From Paenibacillus sp. MBLB1832 (GTDB taxonomy: Bacteria; Bacillota; Bacilli; Paenibacillales; NBRC-103111), in NCBI RefSeq assembly GCF_032271945.1, contig NZ_CP130319.1, positions 2,623,001 to 2,687,000 on the forward strand: DNA of 64,000 nt, read 5' to 3'. The notes under the pieces were generated by a model. The model had not been told where the DNA came from, did no database searches, and saw only the letters and a program-made list of their open reading frames with translations. Of this stretch, positions 10,662 to 18,053 are shown piece after piece; the first letter of the stretch is position 1; the number at the start of each line of letters is the position of its first letter. The position numbers were made by a program, and so were the translations under genes.

Positions 10662-11103
10662 TTTTGAAGTGCAAATCAAACGAATGGAAGGCCAAGAGGA
10701 TATTCTGTTACCACAGAAAATGTCGGCCGCGGCCAGCGGGTTCGATCTGCATGCTGCAGTAAGTGAGCCTGTTGTGCTCGCGCCAGGTGAACGTAAACTG
10801 ATCCCGACAGGCTTCGCGTTAAGCATGTCGCCTGAGCTCGAAGCGCAGATACGCCCTAGGAGCGGGCTCGCTTTCAAACATGGAATCACGACACTGAACT
10901 CTCCTGGCACGATTGATGCGGATTACCGCGGCGAGGTGAAGGTGCTGCTGATTAATCATGGTCAGGAGCCTTTCGTTATCCAGCGGAATGAACGCATTGC
11001 GCAAATGGTATTTCAACTCGTTCCGCAGATTGGGCTTCGCGAAGTAACGGAATTAACCGAAACAGAACGCGGTTCTGGCGGATTCGGACATACAGGTCGT
11101 TAA
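10648..11103 (+). CDS. dut: dUTP diphosphatase
   Basis: dUTPase hydrolyses dUTP to dUMP, protecting DNA from uracil and supplying dTMP synthesis. All five trimeric dUTPase motifs can be seen: GFDLHAA, RPRSGLA, GTIDADYRGEV, NERIAQMVF and RGSGGFGHTG at the C-terminus. TTG 10648 is preferred because AGGAGGG (10635-10641) is 6 bases upstream; it gives 151 residues and places the start inside the 3' end of mlpA in another frame. A strong terminator follows at once, so mlpA and dut form one unit. Confidence 0.95.
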   Translation: MSLSDFEVQIKRMEGQEDILLPQKMSAAASGFDLHAAVSEPVVLAPGERKLIPTGFALSMSPELEAQIRPRSGLAFKHGITTLNSPGTIDADYRGEVKVLLINHGQEPFVIQRNERIAQMVFQLVPQIGLREVTELTETERGSGGFGHTGR

Positions 11104-11108
11104 GGATA

Positions 11109-11143
11109 AAGAACCTCTTCTTAGGAAGGGGTTCTTCTTATTT
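11109..11143 (+). terminator. Strong intrinsic terminator after dut
   Basis: AAGAACCTCTTC (11109-11120) pairs along 12 positions with GAAGGGGTTCTT (11125-11136), with one G-U pair and the tetraloop TTAG, followed by CTTATTTT. It separates dut from the sporulation-controlled dpaA. Confidence 0.9.
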
Positions 11144-11165
11144 TGCCGGGAGCGAAGTGAAAGTC

Positions 11166-11193
11166 ACCCATCCTTAGGCGAACGCATACTATA
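11166..11193 (+). promoter_or_regulatory. Predicted sigma-K promoter of dpaAB
   Basis: CATACTATA (11185-11193) matches the sigma-K -10 pattern CATAnnnTA, and ACC (11166-11168) lies 16 bases upstream, as expected of the -35. Dipicolinate synthase is made in the mother cell under sigma-K in B. subtilis, so position and function agree. Confidence 0.65.
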
Positions 11194-11231
11194 ACGTATC
11201 GAAGCGGGCCGAGGAAGGGGTGTAAGCAAGA

Positions 11232-12131
11232 ATGCTTACTGGGATTTCGGTTGCTATTATGGGGGGAGACGCCCGGCAACTTGAAGTAATACAGAAATTT
11301 ACTGAGCTAGATGCTACCGTGTTACTACTCGGATTTGACAATCTCGGGAGGCAATTTAACGGTGTTACGAATGCAAAGTTAGATACTACGTTGTTTCAGC
11401 ATGTGGATGCACTTATTTTGCCAGTTGTAGGCACAGATGAGGTTGGGCATGTGGAATCAATTTTTTCAAGCGAAGAATTGATTCTAACCGATGAGCACAT
11501 CGCTGCGTTGCCGAAGCATGCCAAGGTGTATACAGGAATGGCCAAAAGTTATTTGAAGAAACTAGGTTTGACGAATGGAATCGAAATTGTGGAATTATTA
11601 GATCGCGATGATATTGCCATTTACAATTCTATTCCAACTGCTGAGGGTGCGCTCATGATGGCCATCCAGAACACCGATATTACGATTCATGGCTCGGTTT
11701 GTATGGTATTAGGTTTTGGTCGAACGGGGTTTACCATGGCCAAAACATTACAAGGATTAGGGGCAACCGTGAAGGTTGGCGTCAGGAAGCCGGAGCACTT
11801 TGCAAGGGCGTGGGAGATGGGTTTTCAGCCTTTTTATACGAAGGATTTGTACCCGGAAGTGGGGAATATTGACTTGCTTTTTAACACAATTCCGACTATG
11901 ATAGTCACAGCGCAAGTTATTACCAATATCCCACATCGCGCGTTAATCATCGACTTAGCCTCCAAGCCTGGCGGGACGGATTTCCGTTTTGCCGAGAAGA
12001 GAGGAATTAAAGCGATGCTAGCGCCCGGTTTACCTGGAATCGTCGCCCCCAAAACAGCTGGCCGTATCATGGCTAACACGTTAAGTCAGCTGATCGAGGA
12101 AGACTTCATTGACAGGAGCGATGTGGAATGA
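11232..12131 (+). CDS. dpaA: Dipicolinate synthase subunit A
   Basis: DpaA with DpaB makes dipicolinic acid from dihydrodipicolinate in the mother cell; the acid is later packed into the spore core. The 299-residue protein has an N-terminal domain and a Rossmann nucleotide-binding segment MVLGFGRTGFTMAKTLQGLGATVKVGVRK near 157-185 (in two runs). The length equals that of B. subtilis SpoVFA. ATG 11232 has GAGGAAGGGG upstream. The stop overlaps dpaB by 4 bases. A sigma-K promoter candidate lies just upstream. Confidence 0.95.
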   Translation: MLTGISVAIMGGDARQLEVIQKFTELDATVLLLGFDNLGRQFNGVTNAKLDTTLFQHVDALILPVVGTDEVGHVESIFSSEELILTDEHIAALPKHAKVYTGMAKSYLKKLGLTNGIEIVELLDRDDIAIYNSIPTAEGALMMAIQNTDITIHGSVCMVLGFGRTGFTMAKTLQGLGATVKVGVRKPEHFARAWEMGFQPFYTKDLYPEVGNIDLLFNTIPTMIVTAQVITNIPHRALIIDLASKPGGTDFRFAEKRGIKAMLAPGLPGIVAPKTAGRIMANTLSQLIEEDFIDRSDVE

Positions 12132-12721
12132 ATTGGCAGGGGAAAACAGTCGGTTATGCATTAACCGGTTCTCACTGTACGCTTGAAGAAGTAATGCCGC
12201 AAATTCAAAGATTTGTGGACGCTGGTGCACGTGTGATTCCGATTGTCTCGAACACGATTATGACGACGGACACACGATTTGGTAAGTCTGCTGATTGGCA
12301 GCAGATGTTAAGGGATATTACTGGAAATGAAATTATTTCTACGATTGTTGATGCTGAACCGCTCGGTCCTTCTAAGCTGCTGGATGTGATGGTTATCGCA
12401 CCTTGCACAGGGAATACGACTAGCAAACTAGCGAATGCAATGACAGAAAGTCCTGTACTTATGGCAGCGAAAGCCCAAATGAGAAACTTGAGACCGCTCG
12501 TTCTGGCGATTTCTACGAACGATGGTTTGGGTTTAAATGCGATGAATATCGCAAAACTGCTGATTACCAAAAACATTTACTTCGTACCTTATGGTCAAGA
12601 TGCACCTGGAGCTAAGCCAAATTCGTTGGTGGCTCGGATGGATTTGATTATGGAGGCTTGTGAAGCTGCATTGGAAGGAAAGCAGTTGCAGCCGATGATT
12701 ATTGAGAGATTTCAATACTAA
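12128..12721 (+). CDS. dpaB: Dipicolinate synthase subunit B
   Basis: DpaB is a flavoprotein-like partner of DpaA in dipicolinate synthesis. The 197-residue product begins WQGKTVGYALTGSHCTLEEV and has the flavoprotein-fold segment MVIAPCTGNTTSKLANAMTESPVL near 90-113 (two adjoining runs). It is coupled to dpaA by an ATGA overlap. In B. subtilis the next gene is asd; here only a short remnant of asd follows before dapG. Confidence 0.94.
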   Translation: MNWQGKTVGYALTGSHCTLEEVMPQIQRFVDAGARVIPIVSNTIMTTDTRFGKSADWQQMLRDITGNEIISTIVDAEPLGPSKLLDVMVIAPCTGNTTSKLANAMTESPVLMAAKAQMRNLRPLVLAISTNDGLGLNAMNIAKLLITKNIYFVPYGQDAPGAKPNSLVARMDLIMEACEAALEGKQLQPMIIERFQY

Positions 12722-12762
12722 TGTATAGAGATTGCTTGTAGGGGAGAGACCAGCCATTATCG

Positions 12763-12863
12763 AACCAGGTTCTCTTTAACATCGCTCTACTGGGCGCTTC
12801 CCGCGCTATCGGCGAGCCATCTTCCATCTCGTGGACGAATGGAATTTCCCCATCCAGGCATGA
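12763..12863 (+). pseudogene. asd: Remnant of asd (aspartate-semialdehyde dehydrogenase N-terminus)
   Basis: Between dpaB and dapG one frame reads NIALLGASRAIGE (12778-12816), which matches the Asd opening N(V)AVVGATGAVGE. After a one-base deletion the frame continues IFHLVDEWNFPIQA (12819-12860), matching the Asd sequence ..LLEERNFPIQ.., and then meets TGA 12861. This is where an intact asd lies in B. subtilis. Everything after about codon 33 is gone, and the dapG binding site follows directly. The protein matches are by eye from recalled family sequences; the fragment is short, so confidence is moderate. Confidence 0.65.
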
Positions 12864-12878
12864 AATTGGAGGAAAAGC

Positions 12879-14096
12879 ATGCGAATTCTTGTCCAGAAAT
12901 TTGGAGGTACTTCGCTTTCCACCGCACAGGCTAGAGAACATGTTATTGGACACATTCAAGATGCACTTATTCAACATTACAAATTAGTTGTTGTCGTTTC
13001 AGCGATGGGAAGAAAGGGTGAACCCTACGCAACGGACACGCTTCTGGATCTTGTTCGGAAGAACGGAGATGGGCTGCCAGCTAGGGAACTCGATATGTTA
13101 ATGGGCTGCGGAGAATTAATATCTGCAGTACTTTTGTGTAGTTTATTGCAAAAAACGGGTATACGTTCTACTGTTTTGACAGGTGGGCAAGCAGGTCTGA
13201 TCACGAATGAGAACCATGGGAACGCGCAAATCATCGCGATGAAGCCGAATCGGATTCTCGAATTGTTGGAACAGGACCAAGTTGTCATTGTCACAGGTTT
13301 CCAAGGGAAGACAAGTCAAGATGAATTGACGACGCTTGGCCGTGGCGGCAGTGATACATCAGCAACAGCACTCGGTGCTGCGGTCAAAGCAGAGATTGTA
13401 GATATATTTACCGATGTGAATGGGATTTTGACAGCGGATCCAAGAATTGTCGAAGATGCCAAACCCTTGCAGCGTGTAAGCTTTACAGAGATTTGCAATA
13501 TGGCTCATAACGGCGCCAAGGTTATTCATCCGCGTGCTGTTGAAGTTGCCATGCAAGCCAATATTCCGATTCGTGTAAGGTCTACGTTTACCAAAGAAGA
13601 GGGAACGTTAGTTACCGCATCGGACAACTTAACCGCTGAGATGAATCATGTGAAAGATCGATTCGTCACAGGTATTGCTCATTTTACGAATATTACACAG
13701 ATCCAAGTTGCAGCCGTTGATGGCGAGTTCGATCTTCAATTACGCGTATTCAAAACGATGGCACAGCATCAGATCAGTGTTGATTTTATTAATGTTAATC
13801 CCTCAGGCGTTATTTACACCGTTTTCGATCATGAGGCAGAACGAGCCATACAGTTGCTGCGTGCCCAAGGCTATGACCCTAAGTTTGTAAGCGGTTGTGC
13901 GAAGGTTTCGGTTATCGGCGGCGGTATGAATGGCGTTCCAGGTATTATGGCACATATTGTTGAAGCCTTGACGATCGAAGATATTCGGATTCTCCAATCG
14001 GCAGATTCGAATACCACCATTTGGGTGCTTGTGCAAGGTGTAGATATGATAAAGTCAGTACGTGCGCTTCATCGGAAATTCAACTTATATAAATGA
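12879..14096 (+). CDS. dapG: Aspartate kinase (DapG type)
   Basis: Aspartokinase phosphorylates aspartate, the first step to diaminopimelate, lysine and, in the mother cell, dipicolinate. The 405-residue protein opens with the family signature VQKFGGTSL, has GRGGSDTSA near residue 153 in the kinase domain, and ends with two ACT-type regulatory segments (after about residue 260). ATG 12879 follows TTGGAGG. The position after dpaAB and before dapA marks it as the diaminopimelate-sensitive isozyme I, judging from B. subtilis. The adjoining asd is decayed, so the next enzyme must be encoded elsewhere. Confidence 0.93.
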   Translation: MRILVQKFGGTSLSTAQAREHVIGHIQDALIQHYKLVVVVSAMGRKGEPYATDTLLDLVRKNGDGLPARELDMLMGCGELISAVLLCSLLQKTGIRSTVLTGGQAGLITNENHGNAQIIAMKPNRILELLEQDQVVIVTGFQGKTSQDELTTLGRGGSDTSATALGAAVKAEIVDIFTDVNGILTADPRIVEDAKPLQRVSFTEICNMAHNGAKVIHPRAVEVAMQANIPIRVRSTFTKEEGTLVTASDNLTAEMNHVKDRFVTGIAHFTNITQIQVAAVDGEFDLQLRVFKTMAQHQISVDFINVNPSGVIYTVFDHEAERAIQLLRAQGYDPKFVSGCAKVSVIGGGMNGVPGIMAHIVEALTIEDIRILQSADSNTTIWVLVQGVDMIKSVRALHRKFNLYK

Positions 14097-14122
14097 AGAA
14101 GTCATAGTCAGGAGGCGTACCC

Positions 14123-14986
14123 GTGAGTTTTGGGAGAGTAGTCACAGCAATGGTTACACCATTTGATGAGCAGCTGCAAGTCAATTGGGAGCAAGTCGAA
14201 CCACTAATTAACTATTTAATTGAAGATCAACAATCGGATAGTCTGGTGATTTGTGGGACGACAGGGGAGTCGCCGACATTATCAGAGGACGAGAAATTAA
14301 GATTGATCGAACTATCCGTTCGCGTAGCTGCAGGCCGCTGTAAAATCATCGCTGGCACTGGCAGTAACGATACCGTTCATACAATCGCATTCTCGCGTAA
14401 AGTAGAGCAACTGGGTGTTGACGCACTGCTACTTGTTGCACCTTACTACAACCGTCCTTCCCAGGAAGGGTTGTATCAGCATTTCAAAGCGATTGCGGAG
14501 GCTGTTGAGGCGCCCGTTATGCTTTATAATGTGCCTGGTCGCACAGGTGTTAATTTAGATGCCGATACGACCATACGCCTTTCTCAAATTCCGAACATCG
14601 TAGCAACCAAAGATTGCTCGAACACGGATCAGATGACACGCATTCTTACACATGCTGCGCCTGGTTTCCTCGTTTACAGCGGAGATGATAGCAGCACTTT
14701 GCCTGCTTTGGCGATCGGTTGTCAAGGAATTATCAGTGTTGCAAGTCATGTGATTGGAAAAGAAATGCAAACTATGATAAAGTATTACCTAGATGGCAAC
14801 GTTCAGCAAGCAGCTGAACTTAACCGCAAGCTGCATCCAGTGTTTACTGGGATTTTCTGTGCACCAAGCCCAGCGCCAATTAAGTATGCGCTCTCACTGA
14901 AAGGCATTCATACAGGCGGGGTCAGACTTCCGTTGGTATCTGTATCCGAGCAAGAAGGTCAATTCATTCAATCACTTTTTGTATGA
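14123..14986 (+). CDS. dapA: 4-hydroxy-tetrahydrodipicolinate synthase
   Basis: DapA condenses pyruvate with aspartate semialdehyde, the branch point to lysine, diaminopimelate and dipicolinate. The 287-residue TIM barrel shows GTTGESPTL near residue 45 (the Thr-Thr pair), YNVPGRTG near 134 (catalytic Tyr) and VATKDCSN near 158 (Schiff-base Lys). GTG 14123 follows CAGGAGG. It ends the dpa-dap cluster and is followed by a terminator. Supplying dipicolinate precursor during sporulation is the likely reason for its linkage to dpaAB. Confidence 0.95.
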   Translation: MSFGRVVTAMVTPFDEQLQVNWEQVEPLINYLIEDQQSDSLVICGTTGESPTLSEDEKLRLIELSVRVAAGRCKIIAGTGSNDTVHTIAFSRKVEQLGVDALLLVAPYYNRPSQEGLYQHFKAIAEAVEAPVMLYNVPGRTGVNLDADTTIRLSQIPNIVATKDCSNTDQMTRILTHAAPGFLVYSGDDSSTLPALAIGCQGIISVASHVIGKEMQTMIKYYLDGNVQQAAELNRKLHPVFTGIFCAPSPAPIKYALSLKGIHTGGVRLPLVSVSEQEGQFIQSLFV

Positions 14987-14998
14987 TCATGCCTAATG

Positions 14999-15031
14999 AA
15001 TCGGTGCTTCCGGCATCGGTTTTATTTTTTT
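14999..15031 (+). terminator. Intrinsic terminator after dapA
   Basis: AATCGGTGC (14999-15007) and GCATCGGTT (15013-15021) form a 9-pair stem with two G-T pairs and a 5-base loop, followed by a run of T. It closes the dap unit. Confidence 0.7.
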
Positions 15032-15059
15032 GGGGAATCTAAGCATATTCAGTATTAAC

Positions 15060-15089
15060 TTGTATTTGCGGTTTTTTTTCATGTATAAT
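15060..15089 (+). promoter_or_regulatory. Predicted sigma-A promoter of the RNase J gene
   Basis: TTGTAT (15060-15065) and TATAAT (15084-15089) are 18 bases apart, and the -10 is preceded by TG. It lies about 70 bases before the RNase J start and after the dapA terminator. Confidence 0.6.
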
Positions 15090-15157
15090 GGTTGCAAGTG
15101 ACTAGTTCGGTTTTTTCATGTAAAATTCGTCGTCCAATCTATGAAGGAGGTATATTC

Positions 15158-16834
15158 TTGTCCAAAAAAAATATTGATAAACTTTTGATCTTCGCTCTTG
15201 GCGGCGTGGGCGAAATCGGAAAAAATATGTATTGCGTTCAGTATGCGAACGACATTATTGTCATTGACAGTGGTTTGAAATTTCCTGAGGAGGACATGCT
15301 CGGTATCGACATTGTCATCCCGGATATCGGGTACTTAACAGAGAATCGCGATAAAGTGCGCGGCATTATCATCACCCATGGTCATGAAGACCACATTGGT
15401 GGCTTACCTTACGTATTAAAGCATCTTAATGTTCCGCTATATGCTACGAAGCTAACAATGGGACTTATTGAAGCGAAGCTAAAGGAAGCGAATCTGCTCG
15501 GCACAACAAACCGAATTCTAATCAATTCGGAATCTGTTCTTTCCTTAGGCGTTCTTACGGCTACTTTCTTCAAAACTAATCACAGTATTCCAGATTCCGT
15601 GGGTGTCGCGATTGATACGCCGGAAGGTGTTGTCGTTCATACGGGAGACTTTAAATTTGATCAAACTCCAGTGAACGATCAATACGCTGACCTGCATCGT
15701 ATGGCTGAGATTGGAAAGAAAGGCGTTCTTGCCTTGCTCTCAGACAGTACGAACGCAGAGCGCCCAGGATTCACGGGCTCTGAACGCGGAGTTGGAATTG
15801 AGATCGAAGAAGTATTCCGTAAGGCGAAACAACGCGTGGTTATTGCAACATTTGCATCCAATATTCATCGTGTTCAACAGGTGTTTGATGCAGCTGCAGC
15901 AACGAACCGCAAAGTTACGGTAATCGGTCGCAGTATGGTGAACGTGGTATCGATCGCGAGTGAGTTAGGCTACTTGCACATTCCAGATGGCATGTTAATT
16001 GAGCCGGAAGAAGTGAATAAACTCGCAGCTGATCGTGTTGTTATTCTATCCACAGGAAGCCAAGGCGAGCCGATGTCCGCGCTAACAAGAATGGCCCGTT
16101 CAACGCATCGCAAAATTGACATTTTGCCAGGCGACACGGTCATTATTGCTGCAACGCCGATTCCAGGGAATGAACGTTATGTTGGACGAACAGTCGATGA
16201 ACTGATGCGTATTGGTGCGCACGTGATCTATGGTCCAGGCTCTGTGACAGGTGTTCACGTATCAGGACACGGCAGTCAGGAAGAATTGAAGCTGATGCTG
16301 AACCTGATGAAGCCGAAGTACTTTATTCCGATTCACGGGGAATATCGGATGTTACGTCAACATGCGATCCTAGCCGAATCAGTTGGTGTTTCAAAAGAGG
16401 ACATCTTCCTCTGTGATATCGGTGACACGGTTGAAGTGCAGAATGGGGTTGCTCGCAAAGGTTCCAAAGTGCAGAGCGGTAACATTCTGATCGACGGACT
16501 TGGTGTTGGGGATGTAGGCAATATCGTATTGCGTGACCGTAAATTATTATCGCAAGATGGAATTCTTGTTGTCGTGGTTACACTTAGTAAGCAAGATGGC
16601 AAAATTTTATCTGGCCCTGATATTATTTCACGTGGATTTGTTTATGTTCGTGAATCCGAAGGCCTGCTTGAAGAAGCAAACCGTATTGTTACGAATACGT
16701 TAACAAAATTAATGAACGAAAATGTGAATGAATGGGCATCTTTAAAAACAAATGTGAAAGATGTTCTCGGACGCTTTTTATATGAACAAACCAGAAGAAG
16801 ACCAATGATCCTTCCGATCATCATGGAAGTTTAG
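15158..16834 (+). CDS. rnjB: Ribonuclease J (locus position of RNase J2)
   Basis: RNase J enzymes combine endonuclease and 5'-3' exonuclease activity in mRNA turnover and rRNA maturation. The metallo-beta-lactamase motif HGHEDHIGG is intact near residue 73, followed by HSIPDS, HTGDFKFD and the beta-CASP segments, with ISGHGSQEEL-type residues (VSGHGSQEEL near 367). TTG 15158 follows AAGGAGG (15144-15150) and gives 558 residues, the usual length. Synteny (dapA before, tepA after) corresponds to rnjB of B. subtilis. The intact zinc motif suggests an active enzyme; assignment as J1 or J2 rests on position only. Confidence 0.9.
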   Translation: MSKKNIDKLLIFALGGVGEIGKNMYCVQYANDIIVIDSGLKFPEEDMLGIDIVIPDIGYLTENRDKVRGIIITHGHEDHIGGLPYVLKHLNVPLYATKLTMGLIEAKLKEANLLGTTNRILINSESVLSLGVLTATFFKTNHSIPDSVGVAIDTPEGVVVHTGDFKFDQTPVNDQYADLHRMAEIGKKGVLALLSDSTNAERPGFTGSERGVGIEIEEVFRKAKQRVVIATFASNIHRVQQVFDAAAATNRKVTVIGRSMVNVVSIASELGYLHIPDGMLIEPEEVNKLAADRVVILSTGSQGEPMSALTRMARSTHRKIDILPGDTVIIAATPIPGNERYVGRTVDELMRIGAHVIYGPGSVTGVHVSGHGSQEELKLMLNLMKPKYFIPIHGEYRMLRQHAILAESVGVSKEDIFLCDIGDTVEVQNGVARKGSKVQSGNILIDGLGVGDVGNIVLRDRKLLSQDGILVVVVTLSKQDGKILSGPDIISRGFVYVRESEGLLEEANRIVTNTLTKLMNENVNEWASLKTNVKDVLGRFLYEQTRRRPMILPIIMEV

Positions 16835-16871
16835 GTACTCGAACAAGTCACTTGAGCCTATGCAAATAATA

Positions 16872-16900
16872 AAGCTCTCTCCTAGCGGGAGGGCTTTTTC
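16872..16900 (+). terminator. Intrinsic terminator after the RNase J gene
   Basis: AAGCTCTCTC (16872-16881) pairs with GGGAGGGCTT (16887-16896) with a 5-base loop, followed by TTT. Confidence 0.85.
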
Positions 16901-17013
16901 TTGTTCTTGTTGTTTAGCCTAGCTAGGATGAATGAAAGCCATGGGGTTTATTCATACTATGGGAGATATGGATGGACTTGTCTTGTAGGCAAAATTCGAA
17001 AGGGGATTTCAAC

Positions 17014-17754
17014 GTGGCACCAGAACCAGGCGAGAAAGAACAGGAACAAGGAGCAGGGACAGAAGAAGTCAAGAAAAATGCGGTCCTTGAGAATATTCAG
17101 CAATTAGGCCAGACGAACACGGCTTCAGGGGAATCGAACATTTTTTGTCTAACAATTATCGGGCAGGTAGAGGGGCATATGGTCCTGCCTCCACAGAATA
17201 AAACAACGAAGTATGAACATCTCATCCCGCAACTTGTGGCTGCCGAACAAAATCCGAAGATTGAAGGCGTCATGATTATTCTCAATACCGTCGGCGGAGA
17301 TGTGGAAGCTGGTTTGGCTATTGCCGAAATGATTGCTACCTTGTCCAAGCCGACCATTGCTTTAGTATTAGGGGGAGGTCACAGTATCGGTGTGCCAATT
17401 GCTGTTTCCGCGAATTACTCCATCATTGCCGAGACGGCGACGATGACGATTCATCCGATTCGTTTGAACGGTTTGGTCATTGGGGTACCGCAGACATTTG
17501 AATATTTGGATAAAATGCAAGAGCGCGTGGTGCGCTTCGTGACGAAACATTCCAATGTGACAGAAGAGAAGTTTAAAGAGCTTATGTTTAAAACTGGCGA
17601 GCTTACACGAGATATTGGAACAACTGTCATTGGCAGCGATGCGGTAAAATATGGATTAATCGATCAAGTCGGCGGGATCGGAGATGCCATTAAAGAACTC
17701 AATCGCCGCATAGATGCGAAGAAAGCCTCAAACAGTGGAGGGCTTGTCCAATGA
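17014..17754 (+). CDS. tepA: ClpP-like serine protease TepA
   Basis: TepA is a cytoplasmic ClpP-fold protein, linked in B. subtilis to signal peptide degradation or secretion. After an acidic, low-complexity N-terminus, the ClpP fold includes [19 protein letters not shown] near 88, the nucleophile segment GGGHSIGVP near 124 and the histidine segment TMTIHPIRL near 146. GTG 17014 is chosen because AAAGGGGA lies 7 bases upstream, giving 246 residues (B. subtilis TepA has 245). It overlaps ylzJ by 4 bases and precedes spoIIIE, as in B. subtilis. Confidence 0.9.
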   Translation: MAPEPGEKEQEQGAGTEEVKKNAVLENIQQLGQTNTASGESNIFCLTIIGQVEGHMVLPPQNKTTKYEHLIPQLVAAEQNPKIEGVMIILNTVGGDVEAGLAIAEMIATLSKPTIALVLGGGHSIGVPIAVSANYSIIAETATMTIHPIRLNGLVIGVPQTFEYLDKMQERVVRFVTKHSNVTEEKFKELMFKTGELTRDIGTTVIGSDAVKYGLIDQVGGIGDAIKELNRRIDAKKASNSGGLVQ

Positions 17755-17990
17755 TCCATTATTCGGTCATTCCGCTTGAAGATATATTTCAAGATTATGA
17801 CAAATTTACTCCTTCGTATGTAGACATTGAGCAGGATGGGTTCATGATGCAAATCGAGCCTTTAAGCGGATTTCAAGCACGTATTGTAAGGCTGTATAGC
17901 TGTAATCCACAGGATTATTTGAATGCTAAATATGCCCCAGGTACGATGATTTCTTATCGCCCTCAGGTCGAAACGTATTCGGGTCTGTAA
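17751..17990 (+). CDS. ylzJ: YlzJ-like protein
   Basis: A 79-residue protein of the YlzJ family, whose function is unknown. It begins [13 protein letters not shown] and ends with [12 protein letters not shown], both typical of the family. The start overlaps the tepA stop (ATGA), so it is translationally coupled. Its constant position between tepA and spoIIIE in Bacillales is the main support for the name. No membrane segment or catalytic motif can be seen. Confidence 0.85.
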   Translation: MIHYSVIPLEDIFQDYDKFTPSYVDIEQDGFMMQIEPLSGFQARIVRLYSCNPQDYLNAKYAPGTMISYRPQVETYSGL

Positions 17991-18053
17991 GTCCTGTTCC
18001 CGTATCTTCCCTCAAGTCAAATATGGTATAATGTGGACTTGGGGGTGACAATC

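Noticed and set aside
12722..12878. Lysine riboswitch or T-box before dapG
   Set aside because: The gap is only 157 bases with no matching conserved elements, and most of it is explained by the Asd remnant.
12699..12977. Minus-strand reading frame of 92 codons over the dpaB-dapG gap
   Set aside because: No binding site and no family resemblance; the + strand of the same bases reads as the Asd remnant.
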